A stretch of DNA of 64,000 nt from Paraburkholderia sejongensis (GCF_020880815.1 NZ_JAJITD010000004.1:124001-188000), one strand, 5' to 3'. Numbered from the stretch's first letter, positions 1-11,868 are shown. Numbers and translations are program-made. Notes: generated from the sequence alone by a model not told the origin.

Positions 1-702
1 CATTGCACCGAAGCGGACATCTCGAAGCAGCACATCGAATATGCGCGCGAACTCGGCATGGACACGGTCGGCTTTCTGATGATGAGCCACATGACCACGC
101 CGGAGAACCTCGCGGTCGAGGCGAAAAAGATGGAAAGCTACGGCGCGACCTGCATTTACGTGGTCGACTCCGGCGGCGCGCTGACGATGAACGACGTGCG
201 TGACCGCTTCCGCGCGGTCAAGGCGGTGCTGAAGCCCGAAACGCAAACCGGCATGCACGCGCACCACAACCTGTCGCTTGGCGTCGCCAATTCGATCGTC
301 GCGGTGGAAGAGGGCTGCGATCGTATCGACGCGTCGCTCGCGGGAATGGGCGCCGGCGCCGGCAATGCGCCGCTCGAAGTGTTCATCGGCGCGGCCGAAC
401 GGATGGGCTGGAACCACGGCACCGATCTGTACACGCTGATGGACGCCGCCGACGACATCGTGCGGCCGTTGCAGGATCGCCCGGTGCGGGTCGATCGCGA
501 AACGCTCGCGCTCGGTTATGCCGGCGTGTATTCGAGCTTCCTGCGCCATTCCGAAGTGGCCGCGAAGAAATACGGGCTGAAGACCGTGGACATCCTGGTC
601 GAGCTCGGCAAGCGCCGGATGGTCGGCGGCCAGGAAGACATGATCGTCGACGTCGCGCTCGATCTGAAGCGCGCGCAGGCCAACGGAGCTTCGGCTTCAT
701 GA
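1..702 (+). CDS. mhpE: 4-hydroxy-2-oxovalerate aldolase, 5'-truncated by window edge
   Basis: Class II metal-dependent aldolase that cleaves 4-hydroxy-2-oxovalerate to pyruvate and acetaldehyde, the last step of meta-cleavage pathways. The reading frame is open from base 1; 233 residues remain, so about 110 N-terminal residues lie outside the window (family length about 340). The HAHHN metal-binding motif (bases about 256-270), the glycine-rich stretch [12 protein letters not shown] and the C-terminal communication domain ending in [11 protein letters not shown] are all present. In this family the C-terminal domain contacts acetaldehyde dehydrogenase (MhpF/DmpF), which would be expected just upstream. 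It is followed by a transporter and an MhpC-like hydrolase, which supports a phenylpropionate-type pathway. MhpE, DmpG and BphI cannot be told apart from this fragment alone. Confidence 0.9.
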   Translation, partial: HCTEADISKQHIEYARELGMDTVGFLMMSHMTTPENLAVEAKKMESYGATCIYVVDSGGALTMNDVRDRFRAVKAVLKPETQTGMHAHHNLSLGVANSIVAVEEGCDRIDASLAGMGAGAGNAPLEVFIGAAERMGWNHGTDLYTLMDAADDIVRPLQDRPVRVDRETLALGYAGVYSSFLRHSEVAAKKYGLKTVDILVELGKRRMVGGQEDMIVDVALDLKRAQANGASAS

Positions 703-807
703 TCCCGAACGCGGCACGCCGGCACCGAAAGTGCCGCGCGTGCCGCGTTCATTTTCAAGCAGCGAGATCGCCGTCAGAGCGATGCTGAAACAACACTGGA
801 GACTTTT

Positions 808-2061
808 ATGCGGCAGTCAACGCAAACGACGCAAACACCCACCAACGGCGCGCTGACGATCGGGCTCTGCCTGATCGTCGCGCTGCTCGAAGGGTTGGAC
901 CTGCAATCGACCGGCCTCGCGGCGCCGCGCATGGCGCGCGAGTTTCAGCTGGCGGTCGCGCAGATGGGCTGGGCATTCAGCATCGGCGCCTTCGGCCTGT
1001 TGCCCGGCGCCGCGATCGGCGGACGTCTGGCCGACCGGCTCGGGCGCAAGCGCGTGCTGATGTGGTCGGTTGCGCTGTTCGGCATCTTCTCGCTCGCGAC
1101 CGCGCACGTGTGGGATCTGAACAGCCTGCTGGCCGCGCGCTTTCTGACCGGCCTCGGTCTCGGCGCGGCGATGCCGAACCTGATCGCGCTGTGCACGGAA
1201 GCGGCGCCGCCGCATCAGCGCAACACCGCGGTCGGCGCGATGTACTGCGGGATGCCGTTCGGCGCGGCGCTGGCGGCGGTGATCGGGATTCTTAGCCCGA
1301 GCGATGCCGGCTGGCGGCATATCTTCTACGTCGGCGGCTTCGGGCCGTTGCTGGTGCTGCCGCTGCTCGCGCTGTTCCTGCGCGAGTCGTCGCAATTCGT
1401 CGCGGCCCGCGCGACGCGCGCGTCCGGCGGTTCGCGCCGCGACGGGTCGGCCAGCGTGTCGCGCGCGTTGTGGCAGGAAGGCCGCGCCGGCACCACGATC
1501 GCGTTGTGGATCAGCTATCTCGGCACGCTGATCGTGCTGTACTTCCTGATCAACTGGCTGCCGTCGCTGGTGCTCACGCGCGGTCTGACGCGCGTGCAGT
1601 CGGGCGTCGTGCAGATGATGTTCAACCTCGGCGGCGGCATCGGCGCGATCGTGATCGCCGGCATGATGGACCGGATGGGCCGGCGCCGCACGGTCGTCGG
1701 CATGTATGTCGGCATCGTGGTCGCGCTCGGCGCGTTGCTGAGCGCGAGCGGCGGCACGTCGATGGCATGGGGCGGATTGCTCGCGGGGCTGTTCCTCGTC
1801 GGCGGACAGTCGGTGCTGTATGCGCTCGCGAGCAGCCTGTATCCGACCGAAGTGCGCGGCACCGGCGTCGGCGCGGCGGTCGCGATCGGCCGTCTCGGCT
1901 CGATTCTCGGACCGTTGATCGCCGGGCAACTGCTCGCAATCGGCCAGGGCGCGACGGTGCTGCTCGGCGCGAGCATTCCGCTGATCGCGGTCGCGGCGCT
2001 CGCCGCGTGGCTCGTCGTGCATCGTTCGGCGCCCCGTTATACCCCGGCGGCCGCGCAATAA
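808..2061 (+). CDS. mhpT: MFS aromatic acid transporter, AAHS family (MhpT-like)
   Basis: Inner-membrane proton-coupled importer of 417 residues with the 12-helix MFS pattern. The first helix carries the aromatic-acid symporter signature [15 protein letters not shown], and the loop between helices 2 and 3 has the MFS motif [13 protein letters not shown] second-half copy of that loop reads [14 protein letters not shown] ribosome site lies about 5 bases before the ATG. It sits between mhpE and mhpC in the same orientation, so 3-(3-hydroxyphenyl)propionate or a related aromatic acid is the likely substrate. That substrate is inferred from context. The AAHS family also includes benzoate and 4-hydroxybenzoate carriers. 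Confidence 0.85.
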   Translation: MRQSTQTTQTPTNGALTIGLCLIVALLEGLDLQSTGLAAPRMAREFQLAVAQMGWAFSIGAFGLLPGAAIGGRLADRLGRKRVLMWSVALFGIFSLATAHVWDLNSLLAARFLTGLGLGAAMPNLIALCTEAAPPHQRNTAVGAMYCGMPFGAALAAVIGILSPSDAGWRHIFYVGGFGPLLVLPLLALFLRESSQFVAARATRASGGSRRDGSASVSRALWQEGRAGTTIALWISYLGTLIVLYFLINWLPSLVLTRGLTRVQSGVVQMMFNLGGGIGAIVIAGMMDRMGRRRTVVGMYVGIVVALGALLSASGGTSMAWGGLLAGLFLVGGQSVLYALASSLYPTEVRGTGVGAAVAIGRLGSILGPLIAGQLLAIGQGATVLLGASIPLIAVAALAAWLVVHRSAPRYTPAAAQ

Positions 2062-2140
2062 ACCGGCGGCCCGACATATCGCGCGGAGCGGCCGGCGACG
2101 GCGCTCCGCTCACTCAACCCGTGACAGAAAGGAATTCGAC

Positions 2141-3025
2141 ATGAGCAACACCAACACCCAGGCAGTGGCGATTACCGAAGAAGCGACCAGCCGGTTCGTT
2201 CGGATTACCGAAGATGGCCGCGAGATGCAGCTGCATTACAACGACGCCGGGCAGGGGGCGGAAACGGTCGTGATGCTGCACGGCTCGGGTCCGGGCGCGA
2301 CCGGCTGGGCGAACTTCAACCGCAACGTCGAGCCGCTGGTCGCGGCCGGCTACCGGGTGATCCTGATGGACTGCTTCGGCTGGGGCAAGAGCGATCCGAT
2401 CGTCTGCAAGGGTTCGCGCTCGGAGCTGAACGCGCGCTCGCTGAAGTCGTTGCTCGATGCGCTCGGGCTCGAGCGCGTGCATATCATCGGCAACTCGATG
2501 GGCGGCCATAGCGCGGTCGCGTTCGCGCTCGCCGAGCCGCAGCGGGTCGGCAAGCTGGTGCTGATGGGCGGCGGCACCGGCGGCCCGAGCCAGTTCGTGC
2601 CGATGCCGACCGAAGGCATCAAGCTGCTGCAAGGGCTGTACCGCAATCCGACGATCGAGAACCTGCAGCGCATGATGAGCGTGTTCGTGTTCGATTCGAA
2701 GGCGCTGACCGAAGACCTGATGCAGGCACGGCTCGACAATATGCTGGCGCGTCGCGATCACCTGGAGAACTTCGTCGCGAGCCTCGCCGCGAATCCAAAG
2801 CAGTTCAACGACTTCAACGCGCGCCTGGGTGAAGTGACCGCGCCGACGCTGGTGATCTGGGGCCGCGACGACCGCTTCGTGCCGATGGACGTGGGCCTGC
2901 GCCTCGTCGCCGGGATGCCGAATGCGGACATGCATATCTTCACGCGCTGCGGGCACTGGGCGCAGTGGGAGCATGCGGAGAAGTTCAACCGGATGGTGGT
3001 GGAGTTTTTGGGGCGGGAGGGGTAA
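2141..3025 (+). CDS. mhpC: 2-hydroxy-6-oxonona-2,4-dienedioate hydrolase family (MhpC-like)
   Basis: Alpha/beta hydrolase of 294 residues that cleaves the C-C bond of a meta-cleavage product, giving 2-hydroxypentadienoate and a carboxylic acid. The oxyanion-hole motif HGSGPG is at residues 47-52, the nucleophile elbow GNSMGG places the catalytic serine at 119, the acid is in GRDDRFVP (about 243-244), and the histidine is in CGHWAQWE (272). The residues NSMGG and GPGATGW are typical of MhpC/BphD rather than of general esterases. AAGGA lies just before the ATG. It is the last gene of the mhpE-mhpT-mhpC run; the 80-base gap before it contains no terminator that I can see. Confidence 0.88.
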   Translation: MSNTNTQAVAITEEATSRFVRITEDGREMQLHYNDAGQGAETVVMLHGSGPGATGWANFNRNVEPLVAAGYRVILMDCFGWGKSDPIVCKGSRSELNARSLKSLLDALGLERVHIIGNSMGGHSAVAFALAEPQRVGKLVLMGGGTGGPSQFVPMPTEGIKLLQGLYRNPTIENLQRMMSVFVFDSKALTEDLMQARLDNMLARRDHLENFVASLAANPKQFNDFNARLGEVTAPTLVIWGRDDRFVPMDVGLRLVAGMPNADMHIFTRCGHWAQWEHAEKFNRMVVEFLGREG

Positions 3026-3214
3026 GCCGCCGCTGATCACTAGCGATTCACGGGGACGGACCTCAATCTTGCGCTGCCCGCTGTGCAAGTTTGGTGTCGG
3101 AATGAAGGTGCGTCTTTCGATAGTTGCAACGCTCACGTGTGGTCCAATGTACTTGCGAACAACGATCTGTTCCGGTTGCACGTATTTATTGCGGGTCCAC
3201 ATGGGGAGCAGGCG

Positions 3215-3348
3215 ATGAAACTCAAAATTCAGAAGTGGGGCAACTGCGCGGCGGTCCGGCTTCCCGCTTCCCGCTGCGTTGTTGGAGCAAATGCATGCGT
3301 CGGTGCACGTTTGAGCGCGCCGAACTGACGCGCGTCATTTGGATCTGA
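3215..3348 (+). pseudogene. MazE/AbrB-type antitoxin remnant, multiply frameshifted
   Basis: The start codon is followed by MKLKIQKWGN-AAVRLPA, the hallmark N-terminus of MazE-type antitoxins, and then the frame degenerates. A 7-base direct duplication, cttcccg cttcccg (3260-3273), explains the break: removing one copy restores RLPAALLEQMHASV. After another few codons a second lesion leads to a stop, and residues in a third frame (3319-3348) continue in antitoxin-like fashion. No MazF-like toxin follows; instead an RHH/PIN pair starts about 60 bases later. The gene is therefore a relic of a second toxin-antitoxin locus at this spot. Confidence 0.6.
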
Positions 3349-3368
3349 CATCTGTTTGCGGAAGGATG

Positions 3369-3385
3369 TATCATGATATATGATA
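3369..3385 (+). promoter_or_regulatory. Operator/promoter candidate of the RHH-PIN toxin-antitoxin operon
   Basis: A perfect 6-base inverted repeat TATCAT-gatat-ATGATA overlaps a good -10 element (TATGAT, 3379-3384) 27 bases before the antitoxin start. RHH antitoxins usually bind such short palindromes and repress their own operon; that this one does is an inference. The -35 region is poor (TTGCGG). Confidence 0.45.
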
Positions 3386-3410
3386 TGTATATCGTTGATG
3401 GAGGGTGCAA

Positions 3411-3629
3411 ATGAGTCGAATCCTTATTGACTTGCCTGATGCGCAGGTCGAAGCGTTGGCGGTCGTAGTGGAGACCGAGCACCGTTCCCGTGCGGCTATC
3501 ATCCGCGACGCGATCGACGCATATATCGCGAATCACAAGCAAGCGCACGGGGCGGAAGTTTTCGGACTGTGGAAGAGCAAAAAAGTCGACGGCCTTGAAT
3601 ACCAGCAGGAGCTTCGCGCGGAATGGTGA
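3411..3629 (+). CDS. Ribbon-helix-helix (CopG-type) antitoxin
   Basis: 72-residue protein with the RHH pattern: a short beta strand (SRILIDLPDAQVEAL) followed by two helices (ETEHRSRAAIIRDAIDAYI). The ATG at 3411 is chosen over an in-frame GTG six bases earlier because GGAGGG (3400-3405) is optimally spaced from it. The tail AEVFGLWKSKKVDGLEYQQELR resembles the toxin-binding C-terminus of VapB-like antitoxins of this class. It overlaps the PIN toxin gene by 7 bases, so the two are translationally coupled. It should neutralise that toxin and autoregulate through the palindrome upstream. Confidence 0.85.
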   Translation: MSRILIDLPDAQVEALAVVVETEHRSRAAIIRDAIDAYIANHKQAHGAEVFGLWKSKKVDGLEYQQELRAEW

Positions 3630-3988
3630 AGGCCCTGTTCGATACCAACATTCTGATCGATTACCTTGGCGGTGTTGGCGCGGCGAAGAAGGAACTGGCG
3701 CGCTACGACTATCGGGCTATCAGTACGATCACCTGGATGGAAGTTCTCGTTGGCACGACGGCGGACGACGAGGATGCGATTCGCGCGTGGCTCAGTTCCT
3801 TTGCGGTCATTCCACTAGACAGCGCGATCGCAAATCGGGCGGTCGAGCTTCGCAAGCAAAAGCGAATCCGCTTGCCCGACGCGATCGTTTGGGCGTCCGC
3901 GCAGGTCAATTCCCTGTTGCTGGTTTCCCGCAATACGAAGGATTTTCCCGCGAACGAACCCGGCGTGCGGGTCCCGTACAAGATTTAG
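3623..3988 (+). CDS. vapC: PIN-domain ribonuclease toxin, VapC family
   Basis: 121-residue toxin of a type II toxin-antitoxin pair. The acidic Mg-binding residues of the PIN domain are intact: D7 in FDTNILIDYL, E40 in TWMEVLVG, D86 in RLPDAIVWASA and D107 in TRNTKDF-like SRNTKDFP. It starts inside the last codons of the RHH antitoxin. The family cleaves RNA, often tRNA or rRNA; the target of this one cannot be read from sequence. It faces the LacI-type gene downstream, with 28 bases between the two stop codons. Confidence 0.9.
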   Translation: MVKALFDTNILIDYLGGVGAAKKELARYDYRAISTITWMEVLVGTTADDEDAIRAWLSSFAVIPLDSAIANRAVELRKQKRIRLPDAIVWASAQVNSLLLVSRNTKDFPANEPGVRVPYKI

Positions 3989-4016
3989 AAGAACAGCGAA
4001 CGCGTACGTTCCGGCG

Positions 4017-5086
4017 TTACTCCGCCGCCGGCATCCGACTCTCATGCCTGCGCGTGCGCGCATCACCGGCCGCGGCGGCATCGCCCGCCGCAACTTCCCG
4101 CCTCACCGTCGATTCCCGCACCACCAGGCGCGGATCGAGCAACGAATAGCTCGCCGCCGTTTCAGCGTTGCCGTGCAATTGATCGAGCAGCTTCGTCATC
4201 GCAAGCTCGCCCATCTTCTCGCTCTGAAAATCCACCGTAGTCAGCGCCGGCGCCGTGTACTCCCCATACGGCACGTTATCGAAACCCGCCACCGACACAT
4301 CGCGCGGCAACTGCAGCCCTAACTCACGCGCCTGCTTGATGAAGCCGAGCGCGATCAGGTCGTTGTAGCAGATCACCGCATCGGGCCGCTTCGGCCCCAG
4401 CACCAGCGCCGAGCACGCGCGCTCGCCACCCGCCGCGGACGGACTCGCCGCATCGTGAATGTCGAGCGCCAGCCCGTACTCGTCGAGACAGTTGCGAATG
4501 CCGCGAATCCGCTCGTCGTTCCAGCGCGAGCGGCCGAAGCCCAGATACGCGATGTGCCGGTGCCCGAGTTTCACCAGATGATTCGCGAGCATATAGCCGG
4601 CGAGGCAACTGTCGGTGCCGACGCTTGCGACCGGAAAACGCGCGCCGCGCCCGAACAGCACCACCGGTTTGCCGAGATCGAGCAGCCATTGCACCGAGTC
4701 GTCGGGCATCCGCGAACTGACGATCATCCCGTCGACGCGCTGTGCGAGCGATTCGATCAGCGTCTGCTCGCGCTGCGGGTTCTCTTCGGTATCGACGAGC
4801 AGCAGCGTGTAGTCGTGCTGGATCGCGACGCGATTCGCGCCTTTGACGAGGTTGGTGAAGTGCGGATTGCTGATGTCGAGAATCGCCAGACCGATCGCGC
4901 GGGTGCGGCCGGTGATCATCGAGCGCGCGAGCGGATTGGAGCGGTAACCGAGTCGCGCGATCGCTTCCTTGAGCCGCGCTTCGACGGCCGCGGTGAAGCG
5001 CTGGGTCCCATTCATGTACTTCGAGACGGTTGCGACCACACGCCGGCGGCGGCCGCGACATCGCGAATGGTGGCACCCTTTTTCAT
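4017..5086 (-). pseudogene. LacI-family repressor with a frameshift in its helix-turn-helix
   Basis: The natural start is the ATG at 5086 (MKKGATIRDVAAAAGV), the N-terminal half of a LacI helix-turn-helix. The frame then runs into stop codons, while the rest of the domain (SVATVSKYMNGTQRF) and a complete periplasmic-binding-protein-like effector domain continue one frame away to 4017. Restoring one base between 5037 and 5038 gives the expected GVSVATVSKY. As written, the gene makes either a 24-residue peptide or an effector domain lacking its first helix. It diverges from the MFS gene at 5214, its likely target. A sequencing error is the main alternative. If intact, it would be about 356 residues, normal for the family. 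Confidence 0.75.
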
Positions 5087-5213
5087 TGGTAGCGTTGGTA
5101 CGGGTAACGTTTTATATCGATTTCTGAATAATATCGGCTGGCCCAAATAGCGTAAAGGCGCGCCACGTCCGCGCCGGCGCCGCATAAAACGCGCGAGACA
5201 CACGAGGAAATCG
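5087..5213. promoter_or_regulatory. Divergent promoter region of LacI-type gene and MFS gene
   Basis: 127-base intergenic region. It contains AACGTT (5106-5111), a two-fold symmetric core with central CG as found in many LacI-family operators, close to the repressor start, and an A/T-rich stretch at 5111-5135. The exact operator cannot be fixed by eye. The MFS gene has a GAGGAA ribosome site at 5204-5209. Confidence 0.35.
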
Positions 5214-6557
5214 ATGACGATGAAGGTGAAAGGCCTGCGCTGGTGGATGATCGGACTGCTGACGCTCGGCACGATCACCAACTATCTGGCGCGCAGTTCG
5301 CTGAGCGTCGCCGCGCCGACGGTGCTGCATCACCTGAATATTTCCACTCACGAATACGGCTGGATTACCGCCGCGTTTCTCGTCATGTATCCGCTCGGCG
5401 CGCCGCTGACCGGCTATCTGATGGACCGGGCCGGCTTGCGGCTCGGCTTTCTGCTGTGTGGGCTCGGCTGGTCGCTGATCTGCTTCGCGCATGGTTTCGC
5501 GTCCGGCTGGGTCGGACTGCTGGTGCTGCGCGCGCTGCTCGGACTCGTCGAAGCCGCGTTCATTCCGGGCGGGATGCGCGCGGCCGCGTACTGGTTTCCG
5601 CCGCACGAGCGCGGCACCGCGGCGGGCGTGTTCAACCTCGGCACGTCGACCGGCGCGATTCTCGCGCCGCCGCTGATCGCGTGGTCGATCCTGCACTACA
5701 GCTGGAACGTTGCGTTCATGATCGTCGGCGCGCTGGGGCTCGCGTGGGTCGTGCTGTGGTTCGCGTTTTACCGCAATCCGGACCGGCATCCGGCGCTGTC
5801 CACGCAGGAGGCCGCGTATATCGGCGTGAGCGACGAACACGCGCGGCGCGCGTCGCCGCGTTCGGGGCCGAAAGTCGTCGACATCCTCAAACAGCGCAAT
5901 TTCTGGGGCATCGCGCTGCCGCGCTTCTGCGCCGATCCGCTGTGGGGCACGCTGGTCTACTGGATGCCGTTGTACCTATATCAGGCGCGCGGCTTCGACC
6001 TGAAGGCGATCGCGCTGACCGCGTGGCTGCCGTTCGTCGCCGCCGATCTCGGCTGTATGGTCGGCGGCCCGCTGTCCGCGTGGCTCAAGCGCCGCTTCGA
6101 CGTGCCGATCGTCGACGGCAAGCGCATCGCGTTCACGCTCGCGGCGGTTCTGATGATCGGGATGGCGGGCGTCGGCTTCGTACGCAGTCCGGCGCTGGCG
6201 GTGTTCCTGCTGTGCCTCGGCGGCTTCGCGCATCAGGCGCTGTCGATCGCGGTCATCTCGATGTCGGCCGATCTGTTCCCGCGTCGCGAGGTCGGCACCG
6301 TGACCGGGCTCGCTGCGCTGGTCGCGGGGCTCGGCAATTTCGCGTTCACGCTGACGATGGGCTGGTTCGTGAGCCGCGTCGGCTATACGCCGTTTTTCGT
6401 CGCGCTCGGCTTCGGCGATCTACTCGGCGCGGCGCTGCTGTGGACGCTGGTTCGTCGTCCGGCGGCTGCGCCGATGCAGGAATTCGCTCAGGACCAGGAT
6501 CAGGGCGCCGCGGCGGATTCCCCGCGCGAACCCGCCGCGCGCGAAGCACGCGCATGA
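5214..6557 (+). CDS. MFS transporter, ACS/ExuT-like family (organic or sugar acid importer)
   Basis: 447-residue, 12-helix carrier. The first helix region reads RWWMIGLLTLGTITNYLARSSLSVAAP, typical of the anion:cation symporter branch that includes hexuronate (ExuT), glucarate and galactonate carriers. The helix 4 motif RALLGLVEAAFIPGG is another feature of that branch. The C-terminal 35 residues are hydrophilic and low in complexity. GAGGAA at 5204-5209 serves the ATG at 5214; a second in-frame ATG at 5220 is possible. Its promoter is shared with the LacI-type gene, so a sugar acid or its precursor is a reasonable guess for both inducer and substrate. No catabolic enzyme is attached. Confidence 0.8.
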   Translation: MTMKVKGLRWWMIGLLTLGTITNYLARSSLSVAAPTVLHHLNISTHEYGWITAAFLVMYPLGAPLTGYLMDRAGLRLGFLLCGLGWSLICFAHGFASGWVGLLVLRALLGLVEAAFIPGGMRAAAYWFPPHERGTAAGVFNLGTSTGAILAPPLIAWSILHYSWNVAFMIVGALGLAWVVLWFAFYRNPDRHPALSTQEAAYIGVSDEHARRASPRSGPKVVDILKQRNFWGIALPRFCADPLWGTLVYWMPLYLYQARGFDLKAIALTAWLPFVAADLGCMVGGPLSAWLKRRFDVPIVDGKRIAFTLAAVLMIGMAGVGFVRSPALAVFLLCLGGFAHQALSIAVISMSADLFPRREVGTVTGLAALVAGLGNFAFTLTMGWFVSRVGYTPFFVALGFGDLLGAALLWTLVRRPAAAPMQEFAQDQDQGAAADSPREPAAREARA

Positions 6558-9105
<2,548 letters not shown>

Positions 9106-9188
9106 GGCCTGGGGGCCGCGTGAGCCGGTGAACACGCGATAAACCCGCAGCAACGCATTCAGCCCGGCAGCGAGCAGGGCTGTAACTA

Positions 9189-9218
9189 CGACAATGGCGC
9201 CGCGAGGCGCCATTGTCG
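9189..9218 (+). terminator. Intrinsic terminator of icd
   Basis: Perfect 13-base stem, CGACAATGGCGCC with a GCGA loop and its exact complement, followed by TTTG. It begins 83 bases after the icd stop. It also lies about 50 bases downstream of the convergent small gene at 9268-9495, so it can serve both directions. Confidence 0.8.
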
Positions 9219-9267
9219 TTTGTACGTCGGAAGGTTCGTCTACGTGCGTATCGGTCATCTCCTGTCC

Positions 9268-9495
9268 TTACACGTGCACGATTTCCCAGTCGGCGAGCTT
9301 TTCCGGAATCTCGAGCGTCGACGTATCGAGCTCGGACAGATGCTCGCAGCTCAGGCCGCGGGCGAGGTCGTCGCAGGCCTGTTGCGGGCTTGGAAATTCA
9401 CCGAGGGTCTCGTTGCCGTAGGTGGCTGCCCAGCCGTCCTGACCCGGCAGAATGTAGAACGCACCTTGCGTGGAACCAAAGCGAAAGCCTTTCAT
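9268..9495 (-). CDS. Small conserved-type hypothetical protein (75 aa)
   Basis: 75-residue soluble acidic protein beginning MKGFRFGSTQGAFYILPGQDGWAATY. I do not recognise a named domain. The start is supported by GGGAGACGACAA just before the ATG, and the sequence is of normal composition with no signal peptide or membrane segment. The GWAATYGNETLGEFPSPQQACDDLARG part reads like a compact alpha-beta fold in which a residue pattern (aromatic-G-SPQQACDDLA) suggests a genuine conserved protein rather than chance coding. It converges on icd and shares its terminator hairpin. Confidence 0.6.
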   Translation of the reverse strand: MKGFRFGSTQGAFYILPGQDGWAATYGNETLGEFPSPQQACDDLARGLSCEHLSELDTSTLEIPEKLADWEIVHV

Positions 9496-9922
9496 TTGTC
9501 GTCTCCCAGTTGCCAGAAAGTTGCCAATCGATAAACCGTGGTTTGCGACGGCTTCGCTGCAATCTGTGGGATTTGGGCGGGCCTTGCTGGTGACCCCCGC
9601 GAATCCGACTGCGTGAAGCGCGTGCTCTTGTGAAAGAGTCTACGTCAGCGACACGGCCTGCAAAGGGGCATCAAACACTTCTTTGGCTGAAATAAATTGC
9701 TTTAAAAACAGTGTGTTGCGAGGGTCATTTTGCGATGTGCAACGTGGGGCGACATCGTGAAATGGCCGATTTGTGCCACGCAACATGATTTTTTACGACG
9801 CGCGGCAACGTTTCGTATCGCGAAATTTACCGGTCCCGCTCGGCGTGTGAATCGGTAATGTGCGGCCCTATGCCGCGAGCGGGGCGTTTGGCGGGAACGA
9901 GGGGAGCGGTGTCAGGCGGCCC
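9496..9922. other. 427-base non-coding gap
   Basis: No convincing ORF or RNA gene. The middle part (about 9690-9840) is relatively A/T-rich, with runs such as gaaataaattgctttaaaa, and would hold the promoter of the small gene at 9268-9495. Confidence 0.5.
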
Positions 9923-10789
9923 TTAGCCGCCGATCCGTCGCAGAAAATCGAGCACCGCCCGATTGAACTGCGCCGGCCGTTGCAGCGGCGCGAAGTGGCT
10001 AACGCCGGGCAACCCGATCAACTGCGCGCCGGGGATGCTGCGCGCCAGATAGTCCGCGTGCTCGGGTTTGATGAACTCGTCGTGCTCGCTTTGCACGATC
10101 GCGACCGGCACTGCGATGCGCGCGAGGTCGTCGGCGGTGTAATTGGGCTGCGTACGCATCATTTCGCTGACCGCGGCGACGAAATTGTCGAAGTCGTGCG
10201 GGGTTGCCGACAGGCTCGCGTAGTCCTTCGAATGCCGGCTGAAGCAGCGCTCGATCACGTCGGTCATGACGAACGGTTTGGTGCCGCCCGGATCCATGTT
10301 GCAGCCGAAGAAGAACACGCCCGCGACGCGCTCAGGTTGCCGCGACGCCAGCACCAACGACACGCACGCGCCGTCGCTCCAGCCGACCAGCGCGGCTTTG
10401 TCGATGCGCAGGGTATCCATTACCGCCAGCACGTCCGACGCCATTAACTCGTAGCTATAAGGCCGTGCGTCGCGCGTGCTGCGGCCGTGGCCGCGGCTGT
10501 CGATCACGATCACCCGATGCCCGGCGGCGACCAACGCCGGCACCTGATAGCCCCAGTTACCGCTATGACCGAGCCCGCCGTGCAGCAGGATCACCGGCGT
10601 GCCCGTGCCGGTGCCCGCGTTGGTGTCTTGGTCCGGTCCTTCCCCGCTCTGCGCGCGATACGTCGCGTACCAGATGCGGGCGCCGTCGTGGTCGAGATGG
10701 CCGCTCGCGTCGGCCGGCGGCAGCGGCGCGGCGCCGTGCGCGGCGAAATGTTCGAGGGTGTCGTCGTGCTGCTGCGGGGAGGGCTGCAT
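9923..10789 (-). CDS. Alpha/beta-fold hydrolase
   Basis: 288-residue serine hydrolase. The oxyanion motif HGG is at residues 70-72, the nucleophile elbow GWSDGA places Ser at 138, the acid lies in SEHDEFI and the histidine in GVSHFAPLQRP. The family covers esterases, lactonases and haloperoxidase-like enzymes; the substrate cannot be assigned. An unusual glycine/threonine-rich insert (about residues 55-64, NAGTGTGTGT-like) precedes the first core strand and is probably a flexible surface loop. It is monocistronic, downstream of the LysR-family gene at 10934 on the same strand, but 144 bases away. Confidence 0.8.
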   Translation of the reverse strand: MQPSPQQHDDTLEHFAAHGAAPLPPADASGHLDHDGARIWYATYRAQSGEGPDQDTNAGTGTGTPVILLHGGLGHSGNWGYQVPALVAAGHRVIVIDSRGHGRSTRDARPYSYELMASDVLAVMDTLRIDKAALVGWSDGACVSLVLASRQPERVAGVFFFGCNMDPGGTKPFVMTDVIERCFSRHSKDYASLSATPHDFDNFVAAVSEMMRTQPNYTADDLARIAVPVAIVQSEHDEFIKPEHADYLARSIPGAQLIGLPGVSHFAPLQRPAQFNRAVLDFLRRIGG

Positions 10790-10933
10790 GGCGGGCTCCG
10801 GATAGCGGGTAGCGGTTCGGGATCGGGCGGTGCTTCATGCCGATGAGCGCCGGCATGATGCCGGCACGACGCCGGCATGCGCGGACCGGCGAGCGTCACG
10901 GCGTTGCGAGCGGATGCGGCAGCCGCTGTTGTA

Positions 10934-11857
10934 TCACGTTGCCGGCGTCGCTTCGATGCGGTCGTCGCCGCCGAGCCGCTCGATCAGCATGCCGACGAAG
11001 GTTTCGGTCACCGGCGGCAAGGTCCGGCCGCGCTTGCGGATCAGCGCGATGTGCCGCGTGAACGCCGGTTCGTCGATCGGCCGCGCGACCAGCTCGGGCT
11101 CCGCGCGCACCTCGCGCGCCGACGCCGGCAGGATCGTCACGCCGAGCCCGGCGCGCGCCATCGCGACCGCGCTCATCATGTAAGTCGGCTCGCAGGCGAT
11201 CCGCTGCGCGCACTGCGCGGCGGCGAACGCGCGATCGACCACCGCGCGCACGCTGGTGCCCTGTGCGGTCAGCACCAGTGGTTCGGCGGCGAGATCGACG
11301 AGCTTCAACGGCCGGCGCCGCCGCGCGAGCGGATGCTGCTTCGGCAGCACCGCGACCAGCCGGTCGACGCTCATATGCAGCACTTCGAGCCCGCTGTCGT
11401 TCAGCTCGCCGCCCGTCAGCCCGATATCGGCCTCCTCGTTGCGCACCAGCGTATTGACCATGCTCGCGACGACATCGCGCACGTCGAAGCCGACCCTCGG
11501 CACGCTCTTTCTGAGCTGCTGCACCAGTTCCGGCAGCACGCTCGCCGCGAAGGTGGGCAGACACGCGATTCGCACCGTGCCGCTCGCGCCTTCGCCGAGC
11601 GCGCGCGCGTCGAGCAGTACGTGCTCCATGTCGTGCAGCGATTTCTGCAACACCGGCAACAGCTCGCGACCGGTCGGCGTCAGCGCGACGTTGCGGCTGT
11701 TGCGATCGAAGAGCCGCAGCCCGACCGTCTCCTCGAGCCGGCGAATCTGCACCGTCAGCGCCGGTTGCGACAGATGCAGCCGGGTGGCGGCGCGCGTGAA
11801 GCTGCCCGTTTGCGCGACCGCGATGAACGCGCGGATGTCCCGTAGATTCAGATCCAT
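10934..11857 (-). CDS. LysR-family regulator of the CitMHS-AtuA operon
   Basis: 307-residue LysR-type regulator. The winged helix-turn-helix spans about residues 1-60 (RDIRAFIAVAQTGSFTRAA, LHLSQPALTVQIRRLEE), followed by the two-lobed effector-binding domain. The start MDLNLRDIR at 11857 is chosen by family alignment over an ATG seven codons upstream. It diverges from the CitMHS transporter with 99 bases between starts. That region holds symmetric A/T elements suited to LysR binding, so it is the likely activator of the carrier and AtuA genes with a polycarboxylate-type inducer (inference). Confidence 0.88.
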   Translation of the reverse strand: MDLNLRDIRAFIAVAQTGSFTRAATRLHLSQPALTVQIRRLEETVGLRLFDRNSRNVALTPTGRELLPVLQKSLHDMEHVLLDARALGEGASGTVRIACLPTFAASVLPELVQQLRKSVPRVGFDVRDVVASMVNTLVRNEEADIGLTGGELNDSGLEVLHMSVDRLVAVLPKQHPLARRRRPLKLVDLAAEPLVLTAQGTSVRAVVDRAFAAAQCAQRIACEPTYMMSAVAMARAGLGVTILPASAREVRAEPELVARPIDEPAFTRHIALIRKRGRTLPPVTETFVGMLIERLGGDDRIEATPAT

Positions 11858-11868
11858 GATGGCTCGTA

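Noticed and set aside
817..2058. Long opposite-strand frame inside mhpT
   Set aside because: It is the mirror of a high-GC coding gene, with Arg/His/Gln/Asp-rich sequence and no fold; mhpT itself is clearly coding.
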